Below are positions 24,677-33,613 of a stretch of 64,000 nucleotides of DNA, one piece after another. Source of the stretch: Polyangiaceae bacterium (GTDB taxonomy: Bacteria; Myxococcota_A; Polyangia; Polyangiales; Polyangiaceae). Positions within the stretch are counted from its first letter, which is position 1, and the number at the start of each line of letters is the position of its first letter. Under the pieces are notes generated by a model, which was given only the letters and a program-made list of their open reading frames with translations, was not told where the DNA came from and did not search any database. The position numbers and the translations under genes are program-made. Where the stretch lies: NCBI GenBank assembly GCA_016715885.1, contig JADJXL010000015.1, positions 496,001-560,000 of the forward strand, given 5' to 3'.

Positions 24677-27664
24677 TTGTCGATCGACTCCCCGAGCGGT
24701 AACACGAGTCTGCTCCTCGTGACGGCTCCTCGCTCAGACCGCTTCGCTCGGTGGGTGGCGCTTTTCGGCGCTCTCGTGGCGCTCTTGCAGGTCATTGGCC
24801 TCTACGACACGCGCCTCTCGCCGCTGCTCTTTGCGCCCACAGGATCCGTTCTTCCCGCATTCTTCGCCGAACGAGATGCAACCGTTCGAGCATTCGTCGT
24901 CGACGAACACGACAAGCCGCTTCCCAATGCGCTGGTACGGCTGTTCTCCGTGCGATCCGGAATTTCTTACTTCGCAGGAGAAGCCCGCACGAATGATGAA
25001 GGTGTGGCGCTTTTGGAAAACATGCCGCGCGGTGAATCGTGGCTCCTTGCCTATGCCGATGGTCGAGTGCGCGCTTCCAAGCGGGTCATGCTCGGCTCGG
25101 GCGAACGACCTTTGCGATTGGTGCTGGAACCTGCCCAAGCGCTCGATGTGGTCGTCGTGGACGAGGCTGAACAGCCGTTTGTCGGGGCGGAAGTATCGGT
25201 GTCGGGGTCCGATCCATTGCCGTACGTGGCCAAGACGGGATCGGACGGGCGAGCGCGCGTGGATCGTCTCGCGGGCGGGCCATTTTCGGTGCGCGTCGTG
25301 GCGCGCGGATACGACGATGTCGTGCGCACGGGTGTGATCGTGGGGGCCGTGCCATTACGCATCAAACTCGAAAAGCTGGGGGCGTTCGAGGTCAAGGTAG
25401 TGCAGGCGCAGGACGGCGCCGAAGTGCCGTATGCGCGTGTTTTTTGCGGTGGCGGCGGGCTGTGGCCAGCAAAAGAAGTGGTCGCCGATGCGCACGGTAT
25501 GGCGAAAATCGCCGGGCTGCGTTCGGGCGCCTATAGCCTGAAGGCCGAGCTTGGTGATCGCGTCAGTGCAACCGAGCTCGGCTTATCCATTGAACGAGCG
25601 CAAACGACGAAAGTGACGCTCATCGTGGACCTCGGCAGGCGTATTGCCGTCACCGTGACGGACGGTGATGCCGAAGATGCACGGCGAATACCGAATGCAA
25701 ACGTCGTATTGGCCGAAGAGGGGCTCAGTCCATTTCCTATTTTCGGTCGAACGGATGAGCAGGGCGTCGTGGTGCTCGGCCCGGTCCCGCCGAATGACAT
25801 GATGGTTTCTGCATCTGCGGATGGGTTTGTCCCGACGAGTGCCGTGATCGTGGAGGCCGATGTCACCGAAGTGCGTGTGCCGCTCGTGCGAGGTGGGGTC
25901 ATCATTGGCGAAGTCGTCGATGATCGAGGGTTCCCGGTGGGCGGCGCTTCGGTCGAGGTGATTGGTACGGACACGGAAGGAATGCCGATTGCGGTGACGC
26001 GAGCGATGACGGCGTTTCGCGAAGACCATTTCGATGCGTCCTTGCCGGCGTCGATGCCGCTCATTCCGGCCGGTGAGCTTGGCGTGATGCTGGGTCCCAT
26101 TCCGGATTTGCCGCACGAAGAAGGGGCGGTGAGCGTTCAGGGGCCCGAATACGATCCGTGGGTGACGAACAGCGATGGTGTTTTTCGCGCCGAACCCATT
26201 CCACCGGGACGCGTGCAAGTGATCGTCCGGCATCCGGATTATGTGGAGGCCGTGAGCGAAATGGTGACGCTTCGTTCGGGCGGCGAAGCGCATGTGCGCG
26301 TGGTGTTGCGACAAGGTGGGTATTTGGAAGGCCGCGTGTTCGATGCGGATCGGCGTCCGGTGGCCGGAGCGCGCGTGGAATTGGCCGCCACCACGGGATC
26401 GCTCGAACGGGTGACCTACGCGGACGATTCGGGCATGTTCGTATTTCCGGCCGTACCGAACGAAGTGCTCGTGAGCGTGGCGCGGCCGGATTCGCCGAGT
26501 GACGTGGTGGCGCGGGTCGTCGTCGACATACCGGATCGCGAACGCAAAGAGATTGAAATCGTTTTACCCAAAGAACGCGATTCCATTACCGTGCACGTGA
26601 GCGATGATCGCGGCTACGCGCTCGACCGCGTGGAAGTGCGCGCCGTGTCGCTCGATCCGGCGGTTCCATTGCGACGAACGTTCTTCACGGACGACGATGG
26701 CGAGGTGGAAGTGCCGGATGCGGCGGGTTTGCCCCTGCGATTTTCGCTGCACCGGCCGGGAAAGTCACCGCGCGTCGAAGAGGCGGATCCTGCGCCGTCG
26801 GAGATATCGTTCGAATTGGCTGAAGGCATCGTCGGGCATGGCAAGGTGACCGGGCGAGAAGGGCGCGATCGGGTAGGGGACGCGGAGGTCGTATTGTACA
26901 CGCCACAAGGCGTGCGCCGGGCGGTCGCGAATGCGGACGGGGATTTTGAAGTGCCCGACTTGGCACCGGGTCGCGTGCGTATCGTGGCATCGCATTCATC
27001 GTGGGCGACCGAGGAAAAGGTGGTGGACGTAAAGCCCGATTCGCAACGTAGAGCGGACTTGGGTGCGATTGATTTGTCGCAAGCTGGCGCGGTCGAAGGA
27101 ACGGTCGTCGATCCGAACGAGGAGCCGATTGCCGGAGCACGGGTCGGGTTTGGCATGGTACCGACGTACTTGCCGCTCGGGCCTTTGCCGCCGGGGATTA
27201 CGTCGACCGATAAGGAGGGGCGTTTCATTTTGAAAAACGTGCCCGAGGGAGATGCGGTCATCGAGGCGTATTCGCTCGAAATGGGGCGAGCTGCGGTGGA
27301 CGTGAAGGTGCGCGCGGGGGACACGACGTCGCGGGTCGTGATCACGCTGCCGGGCGAGGGCGGGGCGAAAAAGGATGCCAAAGGTGCCGGGAGCGTGGCG
27401 ATGACGCTGGGCGAGCGTTCGGACAAGGGCGGCAAGGCGGTCGTGGTGGTGATGGTGCCGCCGAATGGCGAGGCGGAAATAGCGGGGATCGAGCCGGGCG
27501 AGCGGCTTTTGGCGGTATCGGGGCACGAAGTGCGGTCGATCGAAGCGGCGCGAAAGCGTTTGTCGGGGCCGCTCAGCGAAGACGTCGTGGTGACGGTCGT
27601 GGCGGACGAAGAGGGCGCAAAACCGCGTAGGTTACGCGTTCGCCGGGAACGCGTGCGCCGCTGA
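24677..27664 (+). CDS. Large exported protein with repeated carboxypeptidase-regulatory-like domains and C-terminal PDZ
   Basis: The start is uncertain: a TTG at 24677 opens the frame and a GTG at 24719 is a good alternative; no ATG is near. An N-terminal membrane segment (WVALFGALVALLQVIGLY) anchors or exports it. Then come at least eight beta-sandwich modules of the carboxypeptidase-regulatory-like/SdrD-B type, each with the pattern G-x-V-x-D-x-x-x-x-P-V-x-G-A-x-V (for example GEVVDDRGFPVGGASVEV, GRVFDADRRPVAGARVEL, GTVVDPNEEPIAGARVGF). The last ~80 residues look like a PDZ domain (AEIAGIEPGERLLAVSGHEV). Likely a periplasmic or surface scaffold; the partner is unknown. It lies 16 bp after the previous gene. 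Confidence 0.75.
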   Translation: MSIDSPSGNTSLLLVTAPRSDRFARWVALFGALVALLQVIGLYDTRLSPLLFAPTGSVLPAFFAERDATVRAFVVDEHDKPLPNALVRLFSVRSGISYFAGEARTNDEGVALLENMPRGESWLLAYADGRVRASKRVMLGSGERPLRLVLEPAQALDVVVVDEAEQPFVGAEVSVSGSDPLPYVAKTGSDGRARVDRLAGGPFSVRVVARGYDDVVRTGVIVGAVPLRIKLEKLGAFEVKVVQAQDGAEVPYARVFCGGGGLWPAKEVVADAHGMAKIAGLRSGAYSLKAELGDRVSATELGLSIERAQTTKVTLIVDLGRRIAVTVTDGDAEDARRIPNANVVLAEEGLSPFPIFGRTDEQGVVVLGPVPPNDMMVSASADGFVPTSAVIVEADVTEVRVPLVRGGVIIGEVVDDRGFPVGGASVEVIGTDTEGMPIAVTRAMTAFREDHFDASLPASMPLIPAGELGVMLGPIPDLPHEEGAVSVQGPEYDPWVTNSDGVFRAEPIPPGRVQVIVRHPDYVEAVSEMVTLRSGGEAHVRVVLRQGGYLEGRVFDADRRPVAGARVELAATTGSLERVTYADDSGMFVFPAVPNEVLVSVARPDSPSDVVARVVVDIPDRERKEIEIVLPKERDSITVHVSDDRGYALDRVEVRAVSLDPAVPLRRTFFTDDDGEVEVPDAAGLPLRFSLHRPGKSPRVEEADPAPSEISFELAEGIVGHGKVTGREGRDRVGDAEVVLYTPQGVRRAVANADGDFEVPDLAPGRVRIVASHSSWATEEKVVDVKPDSQRRADLGAIDLSQAGAVEGTVVDPNEEPIAGARVGFGMVPTYLPLGPLPPGITSTDKEGRFILKNVPEGDAVIEAYSLEMGRAAVDVKVRAGDTTSRVVITLPGEGGAKKDAKGAGSVAMTLGERSDKGGKAVVVVMVPPNGEAEIAGIEPGERLLAVSGHEVRSIEAARKRLSGPLSEDVVVTVVADEEGAKPRRLRVRRERVRR

Positions 27665-27675
27665 TTGACCCGCCT

Positions 27676-29343
27676 CTAGCCCAGCGCTTGCGCAAGCGCT
27701 GCCGTCAGCGCGACGTGATCGAAAGGTTTTGGAAGAAATGCATCCGGCAGCGCATGACCTCCCACGCTCGCGTGCGCATCGTCCACGGAAAACCCGCTCA
27801 TGAGCATGAAGCGGCCTTCCGGATAGAGCCGTTTCATTTCCGTGAAGGCTTCGGCCCCACCCATTCGAGGCATCGTGAGATCGAGCATCACCAACGTAAA
27901 TTCCCCCGGATTTTGCTTGAATCGCTCGAGTCCTTCCAGCCCATCGCTCACCACTTCGACCTCGAATCCCATACGCGTGAGCAGCCGGCGGCAAGCATTG
28001 CGAATGGCGAACTCGTCATCCGCGACGAGCACTTTCCCGGTAAAGCTTTGCTGCGCAAGGGTCGGCATTGGCGCGATGGTCGTGACGTGTTTTTGCTCGG
28101 CCGCTCGAGGCAAGAGCACTCGAAACGTCGTCCCTCGCTCGACCTCCGAAGTGACCGTCAATGCACCACGATGCCCGCGCACGATCCCCAAAACGGCAGA
28201 AAGCCCGAGCCCCCGACCGGTGAATTTCGTCGAGTAAAATGGTTCGAAAATGCGCCGCACATCCTCCCTTTTGATCCCGCAGCCATTGTCGGTCACCTCG
28301 ATGAAAACGCATTCGCCGCAGTCGAAATTCTCGAGCACGATCGCCGTGTGCAAAACCTCGGGCGTCACTTCCATTCGACCCGTGCGTACCGCGATGACCC
28401 CGCCATGCGGGTCCACGGCTTCGGACGCGTTGATCACCAGGTTCATGACGACCTGCCGAATTTGCGTCTCGTCCATGAATACGAGCGGTAGATTCGGCGC
28501 GAGATCGAACGTGATTTGCGGTCCTTTTCGCACGAAAGACGTGAGGGCCAGTTTCGATGTCGTCTCGACGAGCGCACTCACGTCTTGCGCCTGAAATACG
28601 AACTTGCTGCGTCCCGCATACGCCAAAAGCTGCTGGCACAACTCCGCTGCTCGACGGCTCGATGCGAGGATCATGTTGGCCGATTCGTGCAGCTCGTCCG
28701 GATTGCGAGCCGTATCGACCAGCATCCCTGCGGTGGCCATGATGCCCGTGAGGAGATTGTTGAAGTCGTGCGCAATGCCGCCTGCGAGGATGCCGAGGCT
28801 CTCGAGCTTCTGCGTTTCCACCATTTTTTGCGCGATTTGATCGCGCTCCGTTTCGAGCTGCCTGGCGCGCGTCATGTCGGTGACGAAAGCCATGACTTGC
28901 GACGAGTGACGGAAAGGAAGCGGCGTGAGCGTCACTTGAATGGTGATGTGCGAACCGTCTTTGCGCCGGCCTTCGAGCCAGCGAAGGTGCCCCATTTGAC
29001 GAGCTCCGGGATTCGAAAAAAAGTCTCGCCGATGATGCTCGTGATTGTGACGAGCCGTCATGGGCACCAACATATCGATATTCTTGCCAATGAGCTCGTC
29101 CGCGCGATAACCGAACATCCGCTCGGTTTGCGCATTGACCATGTGCACGATTCCGTTGGAGTCGACCGTCAAGATACCATTCGGCGCGTTCTCGAAAATC
29201 AGTCGGAGCTGCTCATTGGCTGCATCGAGCTCATGGACGCGTGCCTCGAGCTCGGCACGAACGCGCATGACCCCTTCGTCGGCACGGTTGGACAAACTCT
29301 CCTGGTCCCCCGCTTCGTTCGAGGGCAGCTTGTGCAGGCTCAT
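27676..29343 (-). CDS. Hybrid sensor histidine kinase (PAS - HisKA - HATPase - receiver)
   Basis: The 555-aa product is cytoplasmic (no transmembrane segment). Order: an N-terminal helix, a PAS domain (about residues 45-165; IFENAPNGILTVDSNG, MFGYRADELIGK, KDGSHITIQVTLTPL), and a dimerisation/phospho-acceptor helix with LGILAGGIAHDFNNLL, whose His is the phosphorylation site. A HATPase domain follows with N box MNLVINASEAV, G1 TDNGCGIKREDV and G2 GRGLGLSAVLGI. It ends with a receiver domain (VLVADDEFAIRNACRRLL, LVMLDLTMPRMGG with the phospho-Asp, and PKPF). The NtrB-like HisKA subtype with attached receiver is typical of myxobacterial phosphorelays. The ATG at 29343 was preferred over an upstream open stretch. 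It converges on the previous gene. Confidence 0.95.
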   Translation of the reverse strand: MSLHKLPSNEAGDQESLSNRADEGVMRVRAELEARVHELDAANEQLRLIFENAPNGILTVDSNGIVHMVNAQTERMFGYRADELIGKNIDMLVPMTARHNHEHHRRDFFSNPGARQMGHLRWLEGRRKDGSHITIQVTLTPLPFRHSSQVMAFVTDMTRARQLETERDQIAQKMVETQKLESLGILAGGIAHDFNNLLTGIMATAGMLVDTARNPDELHESANMILASSRRAAELCQQLLAYAGRSKFVFQAQDVSALVETTSKLALTSFVRKGPQITFDLAPNLPLVFMDETQIRQVVMNLVINASEAVDPHGGVIAVRTGRMEVTPEVLHTAIVLENFDCGECVFIEVTDNGCGIKREDVRRIFEPFYSTKFTGRGLGLSAVLGIVRGHRGALTVTSEVERGTTFRVLLPRAAEQKHVTTIAPMPTLAQQSFTGKVLVADDEFAIRNACRRLLTRMGFEVEVVSDGLEGLERFKQNPGEFTLVMLDLTMPRMGGAEAFTEMKRLYPEGRFMLMSGFSVDDAHASVGGHALPDAFLPKPFDHVALTAALAQALG

Positions 29344-29529
29344 CGTAGACGCAGAATCACGGAAATTCGGGCCCGCCGTCAAGCCGTCTTGTAGGTGACG
29401 AGACAAGACTTGGCGCAAATGGAAACAACGACCACGGCGTCAATGGGTTGACGATCGATGGGATGGGTATTTTGTAGGAATTTGGGCGAGCCGTCAGGCG
29501 ACGAATGCCCGTGTGGACGTAATGCCAGG

Positions 29530-29922
29530 TCAATTCTGTGCTTTGACGAGCACGATTTGTCGGCCGTCGCCAATATGCCAGCGGAGCTGACCGTCTCCGA
29601 CAAACTGAAACTCCGCCTCGTCCCGTCCACCTTCTTCGCGCAAAAAGCTCACCGTGACCCGATCCCCTTCGGCCTCCGTCACGCGAAACGTTCCCGTTCG
29701 CGGACTCTCCGCCGGAATCATCACCGTGGCCTTGCTGCCACTGAATTCGAGCGCCGTGCCCTTGACCCACCCCATCGCCTTCGTAAGGTGCGGCACCGAC
29801 ACGTTCTCTATCGTTTCTCCAAGCCACCGCCCCTGAAGCCGATCTTTCGGCGTCCGACTACAACCAGCCGCCGCCGGGACGACAAGCAGCAGCGCTAGCG
29901 CCGTTTTCGTGGAAATTCGCAT
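29530..29922 (-). CDS. Small lipoprotein, 130 aa
   Basis: GGAGG lies just upstream of the ATG at 29922. The signal peptide ends AAAGC (Cys21). The mature part is a ~110-residue beta domain: LQGRWLGETIEN, ALEFSGSKATVMIP, TGTFRVTEAEGDRVTVSFL, EAEFQFVGDGQLRWHIGDGRQIVLVKA. The 'RWxGETI...GDRVTVSFL' layout is that of small lipocalin-like or META-type lipoproteins, but I cannot name the family. It stands alone between the hybrid kinase and the divergent lipoprotein at 30144. Confidence 0.7.
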   Translation of the reverse strand: MRISTKTALALLLVVPAAAGCSRTPKDRLQGRWLGETIENVSVPHLTKAMGWVKGTALEFSGSKATVMIPAESPRTGTFRVTEAEGDRVTVSFLREEGGRDEAEFQFVGDGQLRWHIGDGRQIVLVKAQN

Positions 29923-30143
29923 GGGCCTCCAACCCGCAGAAGACACGTCGTCTACAGGCTGGATCCAACGTTAGATGACTCTTCCACCCTGGGCCAAGAA
30001 ATGTAGGTGCATGAAGGTGCATGTAGATCGATGAGGTCTTTAGGCGCACATGTGTGATGCGTTCGACCTGCGAGCGTTCTGGGCGCTACCTGGCCTTTGG
30101 GTGGCGTTCGGGAGCGGTCGTGAGGCATTCTTCGGGTCGATCC

Positions 30144-31481
30144 ATGCGAGTATGTCCAGGAAATACCACCCGCGCCGCTCGATCCGCTTGTCTCGTGATG
30201 CTCGCGGCGCTTGGCTGTGAAGCGCCGACGAAGGCTCCGGCAGGTGCCGTCGATGCGGGAACCAGTCCCAACGCGAGCATTTTGCCTGCGCCGCTCGCAG
30301 CCGAAGCGCCTCCCGAGCCTCCCGATGCAGGCGTGCCCGACGGTGCGTACGGGCTTCTCGCGGATTCCACTGGCCGTTTGATCTTGCCCGATGCGGCTGC
30401 TCCGCCGCCGGAAATGCTTCGTGGGGATCAGCCGATGACGGCGGAGTCGCCGCTGCTCAAAGACGTCGCGGGCGCGTCGCTCGAAGCTGTGTTTCGGCTG
30501 CGTGACGTACCTGCGCCACCGAAGGCACCGGAGGTGTCGCAGGAGGGCATCAAGGCTGCTGCGGCGCTGACGGCGCCGAAGTGGAAGATCGATCTGACCG
30601 AGACGGGGCGCATGCGGATCGTGTTCATGTCGCGCGCGATGCCGCTACCGATGAACTCGGAGCTGCGCGCGCGAACCGATCGGTACGGCCATGTGGTGCT
30701 TTGGCCGAACGCAACGGATTATCGGGTCGTGCCGCCGGGAGCGATCCGCACGGTGCTTGGTGAGCGGCGCGTGGACGTGACGCCCATGTCGCCGGGGACG
30801 GTCAAACAGCAAGGGGAAGGCAAGCGTTTGGGGCTTGCCACGCGCAAGGTCGAGGTGACGTCGGCGCTCGGTTCGGTGCGCATGGAGCTTGGCAAGACAA
30901 ACGACGTGGGCGAAGGCGGCGCGCTCTTGTGTCGCACGCTCGTCGAGATCGTTGGAGTCGATCCACGCACGAAGGTGTGCGCCTCGGGCGAAGTGCCGCT
31001 CAGCGCATCGTACGCGTGGCAAGACGGCGGGGGCATCGACTTTGAAGTGACGAGTTTGTCCAAGCGTACGGACATCCCGACCAACGAAGTGCTCGTTCCG
31101 CCTCCGGGAGCGACGTACCAACCAAGCGGTTTGCCGCAGTCGCCTGCGGGTGTGTTTCTCACGCGGGACGAGGTCGTCGCGTTTCGTTCAGCGCCGCTCG
31201 CGCTGCCTCCGGTCGACGATCCACGCGCGCCGGGCGAAGGGTTTGTCGCGGTCAACGAATCGGATGCGCTCGCGTACTTCTTCCTGGATGGAGTGCCGGT
31301 CGTCGCGGTGCCTCCGACCGAGCAGCGTTACGTGATCGGCACGGCGCGAGGGCGCTACGTGATCCAGTGGCGAACGTTCTTGGGAGATCGCATCGGCCCG
31401 TCGAAGACGGTGGCGCTCCCGGCTCGGCTTTCGTTTGGCGAGAGCCGCGATCAAGACGCGGGCGCGCCGGATGGAGGGTGA
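30144..31481 (+). CDS. Hypothetical lipoprotein, 445 aa
   Basis: The ATG at 30144 gives a signal peptide with the lipobox LAALGC (Cys25); the frame is open for 30 codons upstream but without export-signal character. A Pro/Ala linker is followed by a beta-rich ectodomain (about 150-430). Segments such as KWKIDLTETGRMRIVFMSRAM and RYVIQWRTFLGDRIGPSKTVALP suggest several small beta sandwiches. I do not recognise the family. The 3' end overlaps that of the convergent thioesterase gene by 31 bp. A short direct repeat (GGTGCATG twice, about 30006-30020) lies in the upstream region. Confidence 0.65.
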   Translation: MRVCPGNTTRAARSACLVMLAALGCEAPTKAPAGAVDAGTSPNASILPAPLAAEAPPEPPDAGVPDGAYGLLADSTGRLILPDAAAPPPEMLRGDQPMTAESPLLKDVAGASLEAVFRLRDVPAPPKAPEVSQEGIKAAAALTAPKWKIDLTETGRMRIVFMSRAMPLPMNSELRARTDRYGHVVLWPNATDYRVVPPGAIRTVLGERRVDVTPMSPGTVKQQGEGKRLGLATRKVEVTSALGSVRMELGKTNDVGEGGALLCRTLVEIVGVDPRTKVCASGEVPLSASYAWQDGGGIDFEVTSLSKRTDIPTNEVLVPPPGATYQPSGLPQSPAGVFLTRDEVVAFRSAPLALPPVDDPRAPGEGFVAVNESDALAYFFLDGVPVVAVPPTEQRYVIGTARGRYVIQWRTFLGDRIGPSKTVALPARLSFGESRDQDAGAPDGG

Positions 31482-31918
31482 GACTCGCCGCGCAAGAACG
31501 CATCCATCACTTCTTTGGGGAAACGCTTCGGGCGCATGTTCTGCCCGATGCACGCGAGCGTCGTTTCACCTTCGCAGAGCACGTCGGAAGCGCGCAAGAT
31601 CCGGTACTTGAACAGCACCGTGACGACCGAAACGTCCGCGCACGTCGTTTCGACTTCCAACGATTCGTCGAACTTGGCGGCCTTGCGGTAACGCAACTTC
31701 GCGTCGACGACGGGCAAGTGCACGTCCATCTCGACCCACTTTTCGTACCGTACGTCGCGACGGCGCAGCCAGTCGACACGTCCCGCTTCGAAGTACACGA
31801 GGTAGTTCGAGTGATGGACGATGCCCATCAGGTCTGTCTCGCAAAACCGCACGGTCAGCGGCATCCGACTCGTCGCGAGCTCGGGTCGAGGTTGTTCGCA
31901 GTAGAGGGGAGAGCGCAT
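31451..31918 (-). CDS. Acyl-CoA thioesterase, YbgC/FadM (4HBT hot-dog) family
   Basis: At 155 aa this matches the 4-hydroxybenzoyl-CoA-thioesterase-like hot-dog family. The diagnostic catalytic loop is FCETDLMGIVHHSNYLVYFE with the family's Asp and the HHSNY segment, followed by the central helix ARVDWLRRR and strands KLRYRKAAKFDESLEVET and ILRASDVLCEGETTLACI. It should hydrolyse acyl-CoA thioesters in the cytoplasm; chain length cannot be inferred. The start at 31918 is the ATG just before the conserved region. The promoter must overlap the dispersed repeat at 31949. Confidence 0.88.
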   Translation of the reverse strand: MRSPLYCEQPRPELATSRMPLTVRFCETDLMGIVHHSNYLVYFEAGRVDWLRRRDVRYEKWVEMDVHLPVVDAKLRYRKAAKFDESLEVETTCADVSVVTVLFKYRILRASDVLCEGETTLACIGQNMRPKRFPKEVMDAFLRGESHPPSGAPAS

Positions 31919-31948
31919 GAACTTTGGTTTGATGGAAGGGTTCTTCCG

Positions 31949-32068
31949 GGGGGTATGGGGGGCAGAGCAGTCGGCTCGTCTTTTGGGTCGTAGACCCTCC
32001 ATCGTAAACTGGCCTCGCGCAGCGCGCGTCCCACGCGCGCGAAGCGAGCGTACAAACTCTGGCCTGGC
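31949..32068. repeat. Dispersed repeat, copy 2 (family A)
   Basis: This shares GGGGGGTATGGGGGG, CCATCGTAAAC, AGCGCGCGTCCCACGCGCG and GAAGCGAGCGT in the same order as the copy at 15376-15600. The centre differs: the strong inner palindrome is replaced by GCAGTCGGCTCGTC and TTTTGGGTCGTAGACC. It occupies the space between the divergent thioesterase and hpt genes. Confidence 0.7.
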
Positions 32069-32117
32069 ATCAATACTCTAGTCGGCTCGCGATGACGGTG
32101 CTAATTCGGCGCCCAAG

Positions 32118-32645
32118 ATGCCCGAAGCGAATGTCATCACGATGATCGAAGCGGATCGGATCGCGAGCCGAGTCCGCGAGCTTGGTGAACAAATCACGCG
32201 TGATTACGCTGGCCGCACGCTCGTGCTCGTCTGCGTGCTCAAGGGAAGTTTCCTCTTCACCGCCGATCTGTGCCGCCACATCGACTTGCCGCTGCGTGTC
32301 GAATTCCTCGGCGTGCGCAGTTACGGCGAAGGCACGAAGTCCAGCGGTATCGTGCAAATCACGCACGACCTCACGCGGCCCGTCGAAGGCGCCGATCTGC
32401 TCATCGTCGAGGACATCGTCGACACCGGCCTGACCATTGCGCACTTGCTCGAGCTCATGCGTACGCGCAAGCCCGCGAGCGTGAAGGTGTGCTCGCTCTT
32501 GCACAAGCCTGCGCGTACGCGCATCACCGTGCCGATCGACTACTTGGGCTTCACGATCGAGGACAAGTTCGTCGTCGGGTACGGCCTCGACTGGGCCGAG
32601 CGATACCGCAACATGCCGTTCATCGGGGTGGTGGAGTCGACATGA
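32118..32645 (+). CDS. hpt: Hypoxanthine phosphoribosyltransferase
   Basis: This purine-salvage enzyme makes IMP or GMP from hypoxanthine or guanine and PRPP. The 175-aa size is standard. Visible elements are LVCVLKGSFLFTADL (PPi loop with LKGS), VEFLGVRSYGEGTKSSG (flexible catalytic loop), the PRPP-binding motif LLIVEDIVDTGLTIAHL and the base-recognition end IEDKFVVGYGLDWAERYRN. The start is the ATG giving MPEANVITM. The stop overlaps the next start (ATGA), so the TPR gene is probably translationally coupled. Confidence 0.95.
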   Translation: MPEANVITMIEADRIASRVRELGEQITRDYAGRTLVLVCVLKGSFLFTADLCRHIDLPLRVEFLGVRSYGEGTKSSGIVQITHDLTRPVEGADLLIVEDIVDTGLTIAHLLELMRTRKPASVKVCSLLHKPARTRITVPIDYLGFTIEDKFVVGYGLDWAERYRNMPFIGVVEST

Positions 32646-32956
32646 GCAAGCGCCTCGCGATGCTCGAGGGCATGGTCGCCAAGGGGTCGACGGATCCATT
32701 TGCGTGGTATGCGCTCGCGATGGAATACTCGAATGCGGGTCGCATGGACGACGCATTGTCGACATTTACGAAATTGCGGGCAGAGGCGCCGTCGTACGTG
32801 CCGATGTATTTGATATGCGGGCAGATGCTGGTGAAGGCGGGTCGCAAGGACGACGGTCGCGAATGGCTCGAAGCGGGCGTCGTGGCGGCGCGCGCAGCGG
32901 GCAATACGCATGCGCTGTCGGAGATTGAATCGGCGCTGGGGGAGCTCGAGGATTGA
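32642..32956 (+). CDS. Small tetratricopeptide-repeat protein, 104 aa
   Basis: Two to three TPR-like helical hairpins are visible: PFAWYALAMEYSNAGRMDDALSTFTKL, PMYLICGQMLVKAGRKDDGREWL and HALSEIESALGEL, with the small-residue positions typical of the fold. There is no signal peptide. It overlaps hpt by ATGA. TPRs mediate protein contacts; the partner is unknown. Short TPR genes after hpt or other housekeeping genes are frequent in myxobacteria. Confidence 0.85.
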   Translation: MSKRLAMLEGMVAKGSTDPFAWYALAMEYSNAGRMDDALSTFTKLRAEAPSYVPMYLICGQMLVKAGRKDDGREWLEAGVVAARAAGNTHALSEIESALGELED

Positions 32957-33571
32957 GGGACTCATTCGAGCGCACACCTCAACGTTGATCTTCCCCAATC
33001 TCCGGCGGAATGAAGTTATCGATTCCCACGGCTTTGCACAAAGCCTCCACTTTTCGATTTCGCGGCGCAGCATCTTGCGATGCCATGCACAGCTTGGCCG
33101 AGAAGGCGGACGAGTTTGTATCGGTTGGCCAAAAGGTGGTCGTCCAAGCGCGTGCGAGGTTATCGGAATCGATAGCGGTGGGCCAATATTGTGCACATGT
33201 GGGCAGGGCAGGGATTGATGCTGCGCTCGTGGTTATCGTCGAATCCTCTCGCCGTGCGCGCACACATCTGCGGCTCGCGCGACGGATGCACGAAGCCTGC
33301 ACGCTCGATGCCCCCGCACCCAATGACGTGCCGCTCGCCCAGCACGCTCGACACGCCCAACCCCATTGGGCACCCGCATCCCCAGCTTGCGCAAATGCAT
33401 CCGCCTCCCGAAAATGCCGCGCGTAAAGCCGCTCAGCGAAGCGCCGTCCCCCATGGGATCCCGCATGTGCAACACGCAGGATCGAGCCAACCCCAATGGG
33501 ATCCCGCACCGCCAGCATGCACGAGCGCCGCACCGCACGCACCACGGGCATTTTCAACATTCGAAACCACG
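32957..33571. other. Repeat-bearing region with two competing opposite-strand open frames
   Basis: At 33010 a plus-strand frame opens (MKLSIPTALHKASTFRFRG..., ATG after GGCGGA) while a minus-strand frame covers the same bases and ends at 32979 with ...GIDNFIPPEIGEDQR. The two share wobble positions, so base composition cannot tell them apart. Both run into degenerate repeats after about 33300, where CCCAATGGGATCCCGCA-like units occur at about 33359, 33449 and 33487. At most one is a real, possibly truncated gene of about 90 residues. I do not assign either. Confidence 0.3.
33490..33560 (+). repeat. Degenerate direct repeat, left copy (family B)
   Basis: Aligned by eye without gaps to 44711-44781, 58 of 71 positions match. 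Shared blocks include ACCCCAA, GGGATC, GCCAGCATGC and CCACGGGCAT. Both copies are in the same orientation and bracket the segment holding the restriction-modification and RHS toxin genes. Further decayed relatives lie immediately to the left. Confidence 0.7.
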
Positions 33572-33613
33572 ATGTCCTTGAAGTTTGCGCGCTACCCAAG
33601 TAACATCGCTCTC

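Noticed and set aside
23932..24795. 287-codon open frame antisense to the isopropylmalate-synthase-family gene
   Set aside because: Wobble-position shadow; the plus-strand protein is conserved through its whole length.
33191..33571. N-terminal extension of the 33614 gene
   Set aside because: The residues come from degenerate repeat sequence and are Pro/His/Ala-rich without fold character.
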